Source: Prolixibacter bellariivorans ATCC BAA-1284
GTDB lineage: Bacteria > Bacteroidota > Bacteroidia > Bacteroidales > Prolixibacteraceae
Direction of reading: 5' to 3'
Length of the DNA stretch: 64,000 nucleotides
Assembly (NCBI RefSeq): GCF_000621705.1
Contig: NZ_JHXO01000005.1
Location: forward strand, 186,001 to 250,000
Both the position numbers and the translations under genes were made by a program. Positions 1-9,199 of the stretch are shown piece by piece (the stretch's first letter is position 1; every line of letters starts with the position of its first letter). The notes below the pieces were generated by a model. The model was given only the letters and a program-made list of their open reading frames with translations, ran no database searches and was not told the origin of the DNA.

Positions 1-251
1 AAGATGGTTCCTATCTCCGTTTGAAAACGGTGACACTGAGCTACCAGCTTCCGAAAACTTTGACTGAAAAGGTGAAAATGCAGAATGTGAAAGTGTATGC
101 AACCGGAGAGAACCTCTGGACACTCACCAACTATTCCGGATTTGACCCGGAAGTGAATGCCTTCGGTACGCAAAATACGGCAAAAGGCATCGATTACGGT
201 ACCTATCCGCAGACCCGGAACATCATCTTTGGTTTAAATATAACTTTCTAA
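1..251 (+). CDS. SusC-like TonB-dependent outer membrane transporter, C-terminal end only
   Basis: The reading frame is open from the window edge, so the start lies upstream. About 82 residues remain, beginning DGSYLRLKTVTLSYQLP, which is the typical penultimate beta-strand region of SusC/RagA transporters, and ending in GLNITF with a terminal Phe as expected for a beta-barrel recognised by the BAM machinery. SusC forms the TonB-powered outer membrane channel that imports glycan oligomers under a SusD lid. The SusD gene follows 13 bp later, so the two are surely co-transcribed. Only the last strands are visible, so the substrate cannot be inferred from this part. Confidence 0.9.
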   Translation, partial: DGSYLRLKTVTLSYQLPKTLTEKVKMQNVKVYATGENLWTLTNYSGFDPEVNAFGTQNTAKGIDYGTYPQTRNIIFGLNITF

Positions 252-264
252 AAAAGATTGAGAT

Positions 265-1755
265 ATGAATTTGTATTCATTCAAAAAATATATCCTCAGC
301 GCAGCTCTCCTTTTTTCGGCGGCTGCCTGTGACAACTATCTCGATTTGACTCCTATCTCGGAAGAGACGAGCAGCATTGCGTATTCTACCGCTAATCAAA
401 TCGAGGCCGCACTGACCGGTGCGTATGAGACTTTTCAGTCGTCTGACTATTATGTGTGGGATCAGATTCTCCTGGAAGATGTTCGCACGGATAATGACTA
501 TGCCGGAGGAGACAACCCGGAGATTTTTGCGATTGATCTATTCAATATTACTCCCACGAATAGTCGTGTACTGGGATGGTGGTCGTCTCTCTATAACGGG
601 ATTTTGAAGGCCAACACCGTACTTGACCGGATTCAGGACGTTACCGATCCGAAATTGACTGATGAACGCAGACAGCAGATTAAAGGAGAAGCTCTGTTTC
701 TGAGAGCGCTGCACTACTACAACCTGGCAAAAAACTGGGGCGGGGTACCCCTGGTTCTCGAATCGACAACAACGACGGATCCGGGTAAAATACAACTGCC
801 TCGTGCTACCGAAGCAGAAGTGTATGCTCAGATTCTGAAAGATCTGGACGAAGCAGCCAAACTGTTACCGGATACATATGGTCGCGATGCAACGGTGAAC
901 AAGGCCCGTGCCACTGCCGGTGCCGCTTATGCGCTTGCCGCGAAAGCCTGTGCTCAGGAGCCTGCGCATAACTATGCCAAAGCGTTGGAATACATTGCCA
1001 AAGTGGAAGCCAGCACCGCCAATTACCGTTTGCTGGATAGCTATGCCGATCTGTTTGACGGTAATCATTACAACAATGCCGAATCGATTCTGGAAGTACA
1101 ATATACCGGCGGAAGTGAAGGAAACTGGGCCCCGCAGATGATGTTGCCTCCGTCGCTGAGTGGTGACACCTGGCGAAAATTTGTTGTACCATCGCATAAC
1201 CTGATTGATGCTTACGATGCGGAAGGCGATGTGGTGCGGAAAAATGCCAGTGTTATTTTCGAAAAAGTAACCGACTGGGTTGATGAATATTGGGGCAATG
1301 CCAAAGGCAGTAGTATTCCGTTTGCCTACAAAATGAAGAACGCCATGGGATGGGCCAGTACCGACCGACTTTATATTCTTCGGTACGGCGACATTGTCTT
1401 GCTGAAAGCAGAAGCTTTGAACGAAACCGGTGACTTGACCGATGCAGCTGCTGAGGTAAATAAAATCCGCGCCCGCGTAAACCTGGCACCACTGACTGCC
1501 GCGCAAACGGCTACGAAAGATGCCTTGCGTACGGCGATTCTGAACGAACGCCGTCTGGAGCTGGCCCAGGAAGGACAACGTTGGGATGACCTGAAACGTC
1601 ACAACCTGGTGGTTTCGACCATGAACAACTTGCAGGAAATTGACCTGAGAACCGGTCAACCAACCCAGTACAATGTAACGGAAGCCAAAACACTGCTCCC
1701 GATTCCGCAGCAGGAACTGGACCGGAACCCGCAACTGGTTCAGAATCCTTTGTAA
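265..1755 (+). CDS. SusD/RagB family glycan-binding outer membrane lipoprotein
   Basis: This 496-residue protein has a lipoprotein signal peptide with lipobox SAAAC (Cys22) followed by DNYLDLTP, the standard mature start of SusD proteins. The TPR-rich helical core includes LFLRALHYYNLAKNWGGVPLV near residues 147-167, a hallmark SusD segment. The C-terminus has NERRLELAQEGQRWDDLKR and ends in LLPIPQQELDRNPQLVQNPL, the family's usual ending. It caps the SusC channel at the cell surface and binds glycan. It sits directly after the SusC gene and before a SusE/F-like lipoprotein and two GH30 enzymes, so all five belong to one polysaccharide utilization locus. Length is normal for the family. Confidence 0.96.
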   Translation: MNLYSFKKYILSAALLFSAAACDNYLDLTPISEETSSIAYSTANQIEAALTGAYETFQSSDYYVWDQILLEDVRTDNDYAGGDNPEIFAIDLFNITPTNSRVLGWWSSLYNGILKANTVLDRIQDVTDPKLTDERRQQIKGEALFLRALHYYNLAKNWGGVPLVLESTTTTDPGKIQLPRATEAEVYAQILKDLDEAAKLLPDTYGRDATVNKARATAGAAYALAAKACAQEPAHNYAKALEYIAKVEASTANYRLLDSYADLFDGNHYNNAESILEVQYTGGSEGNWAPQMMLPPSLSGDTWRKFVVPSHNLIDAYDAEGDVVRKNASVIFEKVTDWVDEYWGNAKGSSIPFAYKMKNAMGWASTDRLYILRYGDIVLLKAEALNETGDLTDAAAEVNKIRARVNLAPLTAAQTATKDALRTAILNERRLELAQEGQRWDDLKRHNLVVSTMNNLQEIDLRTGQPTQYNVTEAKTLLPIPQQELDRNPQLVQNPL

Positions 1756-1889
1756 ATAGGGTGATATAGATATTTATGTGACATGAAAGGACATGGAAAG
1801 GTGGTTGCCGGTTGTATTCTCCGGAATAGAGAGCAGCGATTTAAGGGCATTTATGGTGACGCCCGGACCATGTCTCTTTCAAACAACCA

Positions 1890-3623
1890 ATGAAAAAAAT
1901 GAAAACAAGATATAGTTTATTGCTCACCATCATCGTGCTGTTGTTTGCCGGATGGTCGTGCACCGAAAAAGATAATCTTGCGCCGGAAGGAAACTGGAAG
2001 TTAAGTGATCCTGCCATTGTTTCTCCAGCGGCGAATTCATCCATTGTTCTGGATGAAACCAAACCCGATTCTACCATCGTCTTTACCTGGACGGGAGCTT
2101 CTTCCACGGCCGGCTTTGGGGTTTACTATTCGGTCGTGATTGATACGGCTGGTTCAACGAGTTTCGATACACCTATTCTTACCGTTAAATCGGGGAATAG
2201 CGGTACGGCTCTTTCAGCTTCCATTACCTTTAGTCAGTTGAACGAAGCAATGTCGCTGGCCGGTTATCCGGCGGATGCCGAGTCGAAAGTGACCTGGGCC
2301 GTGGTGGCTAGTTGTTTGACGAAAAGTAGTTACTCATCAGGTGATCTGTCCGTGACTCGCTTTAAGCACGAAATTATTCCGACCTCTCTGTATGTTTCAG
2401 GAGAAGCTACAGAGACGGGGACTGATTTGTCGAAGGCGATTCCCATGCGTCGCCTGAAGGATGCCAACGGAAACGGTCTGAACCGGTACGAAGCTTATAC
2501 ACATTTGGATAAGGGAAAAGCCTTTAAGTTTTTTAGCGCTACCAGTTTACCGGCTCACCAGTATGGTGGTTCCGACGGAAACCTGGTAAAGTCGGGTACG
2601 TCAATTGTTGCTCCTGATTCAGCTGTTTATCGTATTTCAGTTGATCTGGATAATAATACTTATGCACTACAGAAAATTGATAAATGGAGCATTGTTGGTG
2701 GTATCATCGACGGCGGCTGGGGAGGCGACGAACCCCTGCAGTACCAGGGAGGCGGTGTCTGGAAAGGCAGTATCAACTTGGTTGATAAAGGTGGATTCGT
2801 ATTCCGCGCTAACGGCGACTGGGGCTATCTGTTGAAACACATTGTCGGTACCGACAATTCGCTCATCATGGAATCAGAAGGAAATGAATTGGGTATCGCC
2901 TTCGAAGATGATCAGTCAACATTGTCCGGTCAGTGCATCTTCACCCTCGACTTGTCAGCCGATCCGTACACCTACACCATTGAACGCGATCCGAATGCTG
3001 TGGGTCCGGTAACCACACCCGATCATCTTTATTTGCTGGCTGATGGAACAATTATGAAGGAATTGACCAAAGATGGTGATACCTTTACGTCGGGAACTTA
3101 TCTGGCATTGCAAAGCAGCGTAACGTACACGCTCAACAGTGCATCCGATGGTTCGGGAACCAGTTACGCATTGAGTGGGAATGTGGGAGCTTCTGATAAT
3201 CCCACTGCCGATAGGGTAGCCGGAACTTCTGATTTGTCAGAAGGCGCTGATGGTATGACGGTTGAGCAAGACCAGGCTTACATGCTGAATATTGATTTCT
3301 CTTCAGCGAAAGCGAGCTGGTATTATTACAACCTGAAGTTGTTCCACTGGTCGAATTGGGATACGCGCGATGAGATTGTGATGACTTATGTTCATCCGTA
3401 TACCTTTACAGTAACAGCAGATTTGAAAGCTAGTTACCTGATGAAGTTTAACTCACCGTGGGATATACAGTTTGGTGCTGATGATCCTTCGGCCCTGAGT
3501 GGCACGATGACCAATAATGGTGGAGACAACTTTGACAACCTCACAGCCGATGGTAACTATACGGCAACGATTGTTGTAAGTGATGATTATCAGACAGGAA
3601 CTTACGAGTTTGTCAAAAACTAA
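1890..3623 (+). CDS. SusE/SusF-like surface glycan-binding lipoprotein
   Basis: This 577-residue lipoprotein has lipobox AGWSC (Cys24). Residues about 30-165 look like the SusE N-terminal domain (LSDPAIVSPA, then a Thr/Ser-rich FTWTGA segment with the TAGFGVYYSVVID motif). After it come repeated beta-rich modules starting at about 175 (SLYVSGEATETG), 265 (WSIVGGIIDGGWGGD) and 380 (HLYLLADGTI), resembling the tandem SusE/SusF carbohydrate-binding modules. It would sit on the cell surface and help capture the same glycan that the GH30 enzymes act on. The 134-bp gap after susD holds no gene. The assignment rests on position plus domain character; the exact subfamily is uncertain. Confidence 0.82.
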   Translation: MKKMKTRYSLLLTIIVLLFAGWSCTEKDNLAPEGNWKLSDPAIVSPAANSSIVLDETKPDSTIVFTWTGASSTAGFGVYYSVVIDTAGSTSFDTPILTVKSGNSGTALSASITFSQLNEAMSLAGYPADAESKVTWAVVASCLTKSSYSSGDLSVTRFKHEIIPTSLYVSGEATETGTDLSKAIPMRRLKDANGNGLNRYEAYTHLDKGKAFKFFSATSLPAHQYGGSDGNLVKSGTSIVAPDSAVYRISVDLDNNTYALQKIDKWSIVGGIIDGGWGGDEPLQYQGGGVWKGSINLVDKGGFVFRANGDWGYLLKHIVGTDNSLIMESEGNELGIAFEDDQSTLSGQCIFTLDLSADPYTYTIERDPNAVGPVTTPDHLYLLADGTIMKELTKDGDTFTSGTYLALQSSVTYTLNSASDGSGTSYALSGNVGASDNPTADRVAGTSDLSEGADGMTVEQDQAYMLNIDFSSAKASWYYYNLKLFHWSNWDTRDEIVMTYVHPYTFTVTADLKASYLMKFNSPWDIQFGADDPSALSGTMTNNGGDNFDNLTADGNYTATIVVSDDYQTGTYEFVKN

Positions 3624-3673
3624 ACTGAAATAACACCAGGTGGTTTCGGCCACCTGGTTACTTAACGAATTGA

Positions 3674-5122
3674 ATGATGGTTGGAAAAAGAAAATTAACT
3701 GTTGGACTGACTGCTCTGCTGACGTTGAGTATGATGGGATGGAGATGCAATGACAAAAAAGAAGCAACTCCAACACCACCACCTCCACCTTCGGTGCCGG
3801 TAGATGTGGCTTTTTATCTGACTAAACCCGATAAATCGGTGCTTTTTACACCGCAGGAAAACAGTGTATCCGAGGCGACGAATAGTAATTTGCCGCTGAT
3901 TGAAATAGATCCCGCAACAACATTTCAGACAATGGATGGTTTTGGCTTCGCCCTGACTGGTGGAAGCGCCATGCACCTCCATAACATGTCAGCAGCGAAG
4001 CGACACGCCTTGCTGATGGAGTTGTTCGATGACAACGACAACAACATCGGTATCAGCTACCTTCGTGTCAGCATCGGAGCTTCCGATTTGGATGCTTCCG
4101 TATTTTCATACGATGATTTACCTTCCGGGGAAACCGATGTCAACATGGACCACTTTTCGTTGGCTCCCGACCGGCAATACCTGATTCCGGTTCTGAAGGA
4201 AATTCTGACGATTGATCCGAATATCAAAATCCTGGGTTCCCCCTGGTCGGCACCACTGTGGATGAAGACCGATAACAATTCCGTCGGCGGAAGCCTGAAA
4301 CCTGAATATTACGATGCGTATGCGAAATATTTTGTAAAGTATATCCAGGGAATGGCCCAGGAAGGCATTACCATTGATGCGATTACCATTCAGAATGAGC
4401 CGCTGCACGACGGAAACAATCCGAGCATGTACATGCCGGCCTCGGAGCAGGCGGCGTTTATCAAAACCAGTCTCGGGCCTGCATTTAAAGCGGCCGATAT
4501 CAACACGAAAATTATTGTATACGATCATAACTGCGACCGCACCGATTATCCGGCTGAGATATATAAAGATGCTGATGCCTTGCAATATGTCGATGGAGCG
4601 GCTTTTCACCTTTACGCCGGCTCTATCAACAGCCTGGCGGCTTTGCATAACAGCTATCCTGATAAGAGTCTGTACTTCACCGAACAATGGATTGGTGCTC
4701 CGGGCGACTTCCCGAACGATTTGAAATGGCACACCCGCGAATTGATTATTGGCGCCAGCCGGAACTGGTGCAAAACCGTTCTGGAATGGAACCTGGCAGC
4801 AGATTCGAGTCTTCAGCCACACACCGATGGAGGTTGTTCCCAATGTCTGGGAGCATTAACCATCGACGGCGATAATGTTAAACGGAATCCGGCGTATTAT
4901 ATCATCGCTCATGCTTCCAAGTTTGTTCGTCCAGGCTCTAAGCGCATCTCAAGCAATCAACCTAACAATTTGCCAAATGTGGCTTTTAAAACACCCGACG
5001 GTTCAACCGTGCTGATTGTTCTGAACGATGCTTTGGTTACACAGGCATTCAATATGAAACTCGGCGACGAAACAGTTAGCAGCACACTTGCGGGAGGTGC
5101 CGTAGGTACGTATATTTGGTAG
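3674..5122 (+). CDS. GH30 family glycoside hydrolase, lipoprotein (copy 1)
   Basis: This 482-residue protein has a signal peptide and probable lipobox MGWRC (Cys25), followed by a Pro-rich linker. The (beta/alpha)8 barrel carries the clan GH-A signatures of family 30: TMDGFGFALTGGSAMHL, LGSPWSAPLWMK, the acid/base motif TIQNEP (Glu242) and the nucleophile motif YFTEQW (Glu337). The C-terminal beta domain follows SKFVRPGSKRI. Families of this type include beta-1,6-glucanases and glucosylceramidases; Bacteroidota PUL members often act on beta-1,6-glucan. It lies 50 bp after the SusE/F-like gene and 21 bp before a second GH30 that is related but clearly diverged. The exact glycan is an inference. 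Confidence 0.93.
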   Translation: MMVGKRKLTVGLTALLTLSMMGWRCNDKKEATPTPPPPPSVPVDVAFYLTKPDKSVLFTPQENSVSEATNSNLPLIEIDPATTFQTMDGFGFALTGGSAMHLHNMSAAKRHALLMELFDDNDNNIGISYLRVSIGASDLDASVFSYDDLPSGETDVNMDHFSLAPDRQYLIPVLKEILTIDPNIKILGSPWSAPLWMKTDNNSVGGSLKPEYYDAYAKYFVKYIQGMAQEGITIDAITIQNEPLHDGNNPSMYMPASEQAAFIKTSLGPAFKAADINTKIIVYDHNCDRTDYPAEIYKDADALQYVDGAAFHLYAGSINSLAALHNSYPDKSLYFTEQWIGAPGDFPNDLKWHTRELIIGASRNWCKTVLEWNLAADSSLQPHTDGGCSQCLGALTIDGDNVKRNPAYYIIAHASKFVRPGSKRISSNQPNNLPNVAFKTPDGSTVLIVLNDALVTQAFNMKLGDETVSSTLAGGAVGTYIW

Positions 5123-5143
5123 TCCCAATATAAATATAATCCG

Positions 5144-6604
5144 ATGAAGTATTCCCTATTATTAGTTAGCGCCTTTCTGGCCTGGTCATGTGCTCAGCCG
5201 GTGCAGGAAAAGAAAGAGACTGCCGCTCCCGGTTTTTCAACCAGCGGAAAGAAGATTGAGGTATTTACCACGGCGAAAGATACCAACTTACGTCTGGCTC
5301 ATACCGGTGAGTTAGCGTTTCAGAAAGCCGTTCAGCCCAAAGAAACGGAGATTTCCATCTTCGTTAATCCGAAGAAATCTTTCCAGTCATTCCTGGGAAT
5401 TGGTGGTGCCATTACCGATGCATCAGCAGAAGTATTTGCTAAGCTTCCTGCTGATAAGCAAAAAGAGTTCTTAGCCGCTTATTACGGAAAGAGTGGCATC
5501 GATTATTCGTTGATGCGGACGAACATTGGTAGTTGCGACTTCAGTAGCGAAAGTTACACTTATGTGGAAGATGGGGATAAAGACCTGAAAACATTCTCGG
5601 TTGCTCACGATATGAAGTATCGTATTCCGATGATTAAAAGAGCGATTGCCGAGGCTGGCGGTCATATGGTTTTGTTTGCCAGTCCGTGGAGTCCGCCGGC
5701 TTTCATGAAAAGTAACAAGAGTTTGCTGCATGGCGGTAAATTACTTCCGGAATATGATCAGGCGTGGGCGAATTACTACGTGAAATTTATTCAGGCATAC
5801 CAGAAACAAGGAATTCCGATTTGGGGAATCACCATTCAAAATGAGCCGATGGCTGTGCAGACATGGGAATCATGCGTGTATACTGCGGATGAAGAGCGGG
5901 ATTTTCTAAAAAATTTCCTCGGCCCTACTATGGAAAAGGCAGGTTTGGGCGATAAAAAAATCATTGTTTGGGACCACAACCGCGATTTGATGGTCGACCG
6001 TGCCAATACCATTTTCGGTGATCCGGATGCAGCCAAATATGCCTGGGGAATGGGGATGCACTGGTACGAAACCTGGACAGGTGCAAAACCCAAATGGGAC
6101 AATGAGCAAGTGGTGAAAGAATCCTATCCGGATAAAAATTTGCTCTTCACCGAAGGGTGTAACGAAGCATTTACTCCCGAAGGGTACCAACGCTGGTCGA
6201 ATGCCGAACGCTATGGTAGCAATATGATTCACGATTTCAATAACGGAACGGTAGGCTGGACCGACTGGAACATTCTCCTCGATCAGAATGGTGGTCCGAA
6301 CCATGTGGGCAACTTCTGCTTTGCTCCGGTTCATGCCGATACCCGCACCGGTGAACTGATTTTTACACCGGCCTATTATTACATCGGCCATTTCTCCAAA
6401 TTCATTCATCCGGGGGCGAAGCGAATCAGTACAGCTTCCAGTCGGAGTACCTTGCTCAGTACTTCATTCCTGAACAAAGACGGAAAGATGGCTACCGTCG
6501 TGATGAATGGTTCTGACAGTCCGGTTACCTACAACCTGATTGTAGGAGAAGCCGAAACCCAACTTGAAATTCCGGCACGCGCCATTCAAACACTGGTATA
6601 TTAG
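5144..6604 (+). CDS. GH30 family glycoside hydrolase, lipoprotein (copy 2)
   Basis: This 486-residue protein has lipobox LAWSC (Cys16). Family 30 signatures are SFLGIGGAITDASAEV, FASPWSPPAFMKS, the acid/base motif TIQNEP (Glu234) and nucleophile LLFTEGCNE (Glu337), with the tail SKFIHPGAKRIST. The KSNKSLLHGGKL stretch and GTVGWTDWNILLDQNGGPNH match glucosylceramidase/beta-1,6-glucanase-type GH30 proteins better than copy 1 does. Both enzymes are lipidated and probably periplasmic or surface-exposed. Having two diverged GH30 enzymes in tandem suggests complementary endo and exo activities on one beta-linked glycan. This is the last gene of the PUL; a strong terminator follows. Confidence 0.94.
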   Translation: MKYSLLLVSAFLAWSCAQPVQEKKETAAPGFSTSGKKIEVFTTAKDTNLRLAHTGELAFQKAVQPKETEISIFVNPKKSFQSFLGIGGAITDASAEVFAKLPADKQKEFLAAYYGKSGIDYSLMRTNIGSCDFSSESYTYVEDGDKDLKTFSVAHDMKYRIPMIKRAIAEAGGHMVLFASPWSPPAFMKSNKSLLHGGKLLPEYDQAWANYYVKFIQAYQKQGIPIWGITIQNEPMAVQTWESCVYTADEERDFLKNFLGPTMEKAGLGDKKIIVWDHNRDLMVDRANTIFGDPDAAKYAWGMGMHWYETWTGAKPKWDNEQVVKESYPDKNLLFTEGCNEAFTPEGYQRWSNAERYGSNMIHDFNNGTVGWTDWNILLDQNGGPNHVGNFCFAPVHADTRTGELIFTPAYYYIGHFSKFIHPGAKRISTASSRSTLLSTSFLNKDGKMATVVMNGSDSPVTYNLIVGEAETQLEIPARAIQTLVY

Positions 6605-6643
6605 AAGAATTTAAACGTATAGGATTTCAAAGGTTTGCAAGTC

Positions 6644-6690
6644 AGCTGACGACGGATATGGACGTATCTGTTGTCAGCTTTTTTATTTTC
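6644..6690 (+). terminator. Rho-independent terminator of the SusCDE-GH30 operon
   Basis: A 10-bp stem (AGCTGACGAC with GTTGTCAGCT, one G-T pair) has an inner GGATA/TATCT helix and is followed directly by TTTTTTATTTT. It lies 40 bp after the second GH30 stop codon, closing the operon. The rest of the 315-bp gap to 6920 is AT-rich leader sequence with no other gene seen. Confidence 0.85.
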
Positions 6691-6919
6691 CGGAAGGGTA
6701 ATATTGCCTGAAATGTAAAATTTAAAGGAAGAAACTGATTTAGTGTAGATTATTTTCGAATCGATGTAGGGTAAAGTTCGTCTCATGCGGTACAGTGAAA
6801 AAATGTGGTATTTGTTGAGAATAACTCACTGTTAAATAGTTGTTTGCCGACAAATATACTGAGACTTTACAAATGCTGCATTTTTTGAATTATTTGTAGT
6901 CTAACTAAAATCAGTTGTG

Positions 6920-7576
6920 ATGAAAAAGACAAGTTTCTTTATTGCATTCCTTGCAATAGCAGCATTAATTATCGTAACCTCCTGTAGCGAAAACCCCTCC
7001 GTATCTGCCGATGAAGTTCAGACTTCTGAAGTAAAAGCACTCTCTTTAATAATTGACGATGATGGTAATTTGGCCGGTGACCTGACAGATGAGGAAGTCG
7101 CCAGTTTGCAGTTTATGATTGAAGAAGAAAAACTCGCCCGGGATGTGTATCTGGAGATGAACGATCTTTATGGACTTAAAGTATTTGCCAATATCTCAAA
7201 TAGTGAACAGCGGCACATGGATGCTGTCCTGTTTCTAATTGATGGTTACAACATTGTAAATCCGGCTTCCGATGAGCGTGGTGTTTTTGTTAATGAAACA
7301 TTAGCCCAACTATATGCCAATTTGATTGAAGATGGAAAACAGAGTTTGGAAGACGCTCTGAAAGTCGGTGCATTTATCGAGGAGTCGGATATTGTCGATC
7401 TGAATAACTGGCTGACGAAAGTTGAGAATGCCAATGTAGAGTTGGTTTATGCCAGTCTGCTGAAAGGGTCGACAAATCATCTACGTGCTTTTGTCCGTAA
7501 CCTGGCTTCATTGGGAATTACTTACGAGCCACAGGTTCTGGATGCCGATGCTTATAATGCAATTATTGGACAATAA
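6920..7576 (+). CDS. DUF2202 ferritin-like lipoprotein
   Basis: This 218-residue protein is counted from the ATG at 6920; a GTG lies just before it. It has a lipoprotein signal with lipobox VTSC. The domain has the DUF2202 pattern: FMIEEEKLARDVYLEM (near residue 70) supplies a carboxylate-rich helix, then SNSEQRHMDAVLFLIDGY supplies an E..H motif, and a second pair appears as EDALKVGAFIEESDIVDL and TNHLRAFVRNL. These Glu/His patterns are typical of ferritin-like four-helix bundles that can bind a di-metal centre. The biological role of DUF2202 proteins is not established; a link to metal or peroxide handling is only inference. It is a single-gene unit bounded by terminators. Confidence 0.85.
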   Translation: MKKTSFFIAFLAIAALIIVTSCSENPSVSADEVQTSEVKALSLIIDDDGNLAGDLTDEEVASLQFMIEEEKLARDVYLEMNDLYGLKVFANISNSEQRHMDAVLFLIDGYNIVNPASDERGVFVNETLAQLYANLIEDGKQSLEDALKVGAFIEESDIVDLNNWLTKVENANVELVYASLLKGSTNHLRAFVRNLASLGITYEPQVLDADAYNAIIGQ

Positions 7577-7672
7577 TATTTTAACGCTCGTTCGAATTCC
7601 GATTGTTATTACTTTGAGCATTTCGTTATCATACTAAGAGTTAGTAGCTTTTTTCATAGGTTTGGGAATTAA

Positions 7673-7722
7673 TAGCTGGCTATTTACGATACTTTATATC
7701 ATATCAGTAGTCAGCTATTTTT
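7673..7722 (+). terminator. Rho-independent terminator after the DUF2202 gene
   Basis: A 10-bp stem (TAGCTGGCTA with TAGTCAGCTA, one G-T pair) is followed by TTTTT. The stem encloses a 25-nt AT-rich loop. The remainder of the 339-bp gap (7577-7915) is AT-rich. It holds the leader of the next gene, with TTTAACCTAACTCAC before the ATG and no clear Shine-Dalgarno sequence. Confidence 0.7.
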
Positions 7723-7915
7723 GCTCAATCAGCTCGGAGTATGAGTTTTTATGTTTTGATTTCTATATGTTTTGCAATATAATTTGAACAGTTTAGCACT
7801 TTAATTATTAAATTCAGGAGAAACCTAACCTTCTCCTGTCGTCTAACTGACCAATACTGAAATTCCGATATGCGATATGGAGAGGTGGAATTGTATTTAA
7901 CCTAACTCACGTCCC

Positions 7916-9199
7916 ATGTCGAAGCGAAGAAAAAAACGACCATCGGCACAGCAACGAAAACAAGAGCAAGCCGAACAGCGCAAAAAGTTTTACCGGAAAA
8001 TCAGGCTTTTTTTTACCCTTATTGAAAAGGAACATTTATTCGGACAGATTTCCGAACGTGAATTGCAATATCTCTGGAAGTTGAGAATGCGCGCACCAAA
8101 AGTAAAACCGGAAGACGGTTGTTCTCTATCTGCAAAGCATGTGAAAATGATGACAGAGGCTTTGTATTATTACCTGAATGATTATCAAGTGGATATTCCG
8201 GTTGCTGGTAATCAAATCAATGCGTATGAGTATTTGACTACAGGTTTGACTGTTTATTCTTTTATCCTGCGGGAACCAAATCAGAATTTTCCGAAAGGTG
8301 ATGAGTTTTATGAGGAAATGCGCCCAATTGTAGAAAATCTGTTTGGTGACGAACTGGAGCTGATGATCAAACAACTAGAAACAGTTCTGGGAATGATTTA
8401 TGATGGAATTGATATCGATCATTACCCGGTTCAGTTCGAGTGGGGAGGAGGGCAAGGTGCCCACCAGGGAGTGTTTGCTGCATTTATCGTTAGTAAAGTG
8501 ATAAATCCAATCATTCATATTAAAACCAACGGTTCACGGCGCCCGGCTTACCAGGTAGGCTTTGCTCTCGAACATTTTGTGCCGCTGCAACTTAAAGCTG
8601 AAGTACTACATCTCGAAAAATCGGAATATCCCGAACTATTAAATGTTTATATACAAAGTCATGCACTTCGCCGATTGGGTGAGCGGGTGGATTTGTTAGC
8701 TCCGGGAGAGCTTCGCTGGTGTATGTATGATTCTCTCGCAGAGCCAACGGTTATTCCGTATCGCCACCATTCCTATTTAATTGAGTATCGTGTGCTGGGA
8801 TATAAAATCGGTTATCTGGTTGCCGACTTGATGAAAAGGAAGATAATTATTCGGACTTTTCTTCTGGTTACGCAGTGCGGTACACCGGAAGAACAAAAAT
8901 TGTGTTCGAATACCGGTTTGTCCAAAGAAGACATTACCTATCTGAATTTATGCAAGTTGAGTTCATTTGCCGATTCGGATATTTATGAAAATCAAACATT
9001 AAGAGTAATGTTTGAAGAGGCGGGGTGCGGTCCTGTCCTCGAATTTGCGAAAGACAAAACTAAAAAGCCAGCAAAAAAAATTCCCCGGGCTGAACAGATT
9101 TTGAATTACCTGAAAGCAGAACCGCCAATGCTGGAATTTGAGCTAAAAAAACATTATGCCCTCCGTAAGGATGGAAAGGCATACGTTGCTATTCTGTAG
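7916..9199 (+). CDS. Protein of unknown function (427 aa)
   Basis: I do not recognise this family. The protein has no signal peptide or membrane segment. It starts with a very basic, Gln-rich tail (MSKRRKKRPSAQQRKQ) that could contact nucleic acid. Residues about 35-210 are helical and acidic; a Gly-rich segment EWGGGQGAHQGVFAAF falls near 176-191; residues about 200-310 look beta-rich (HALRRLGERVDLL, HSYLIEYRVLGYKIGYLV). The C-terminus is lysine-rich (AKDKTKKPAKKIPRAEQ) and could be a separate helical piece. It ends 11 bp inside the convergent hemerythrin fragment. Codon use is like its neighbours, so it appears to be a resident gene and not a recent import. Confidence 0.8.
   Translation: MSKRRKKRPSAQQRKQEQAEQRKKFYRKIRLFFTLIEKEHLFGQISERELQYLWKLRMRAPKVKPEDGCSLSAKHVKMMTEALYYYLNDYQVDIPVAGNQINAYEYLTTGLTVYSFILREPNQNFPKGDEFYEEMRPIVENLFGDELELMIKQLETVLGMIYDGIDIDHYPVQFEWGGGQGAHQGVFAAFIVSKVINPIIHIKTNGSRRPAYQVGFALEHFVPLQLKAEVLHLEKSEYPELLNVYIQSHALRRLGERVDLLAPGELRWCMYDSLAEPTVIPYRHHSYLIEYRVLGYKIGYLVADLMKRKIIIRTFLLVTQCGTPEEQKLCSNTGLSKEDITYLNLCKLSSFADSDIYENQTLRVMFEEAGCGPVLEFAKDKTKKPAKKIPRAEQILNYLKAEPPMLEFELKKHYALRKDGKAYVAIL

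Noticed and set aside
865-1734. A 289-codon minus-strand frame inside the susD gene.
   Set aside because: It is an antisense shadow of a clearly coding SusD gene, with unlikely composition.
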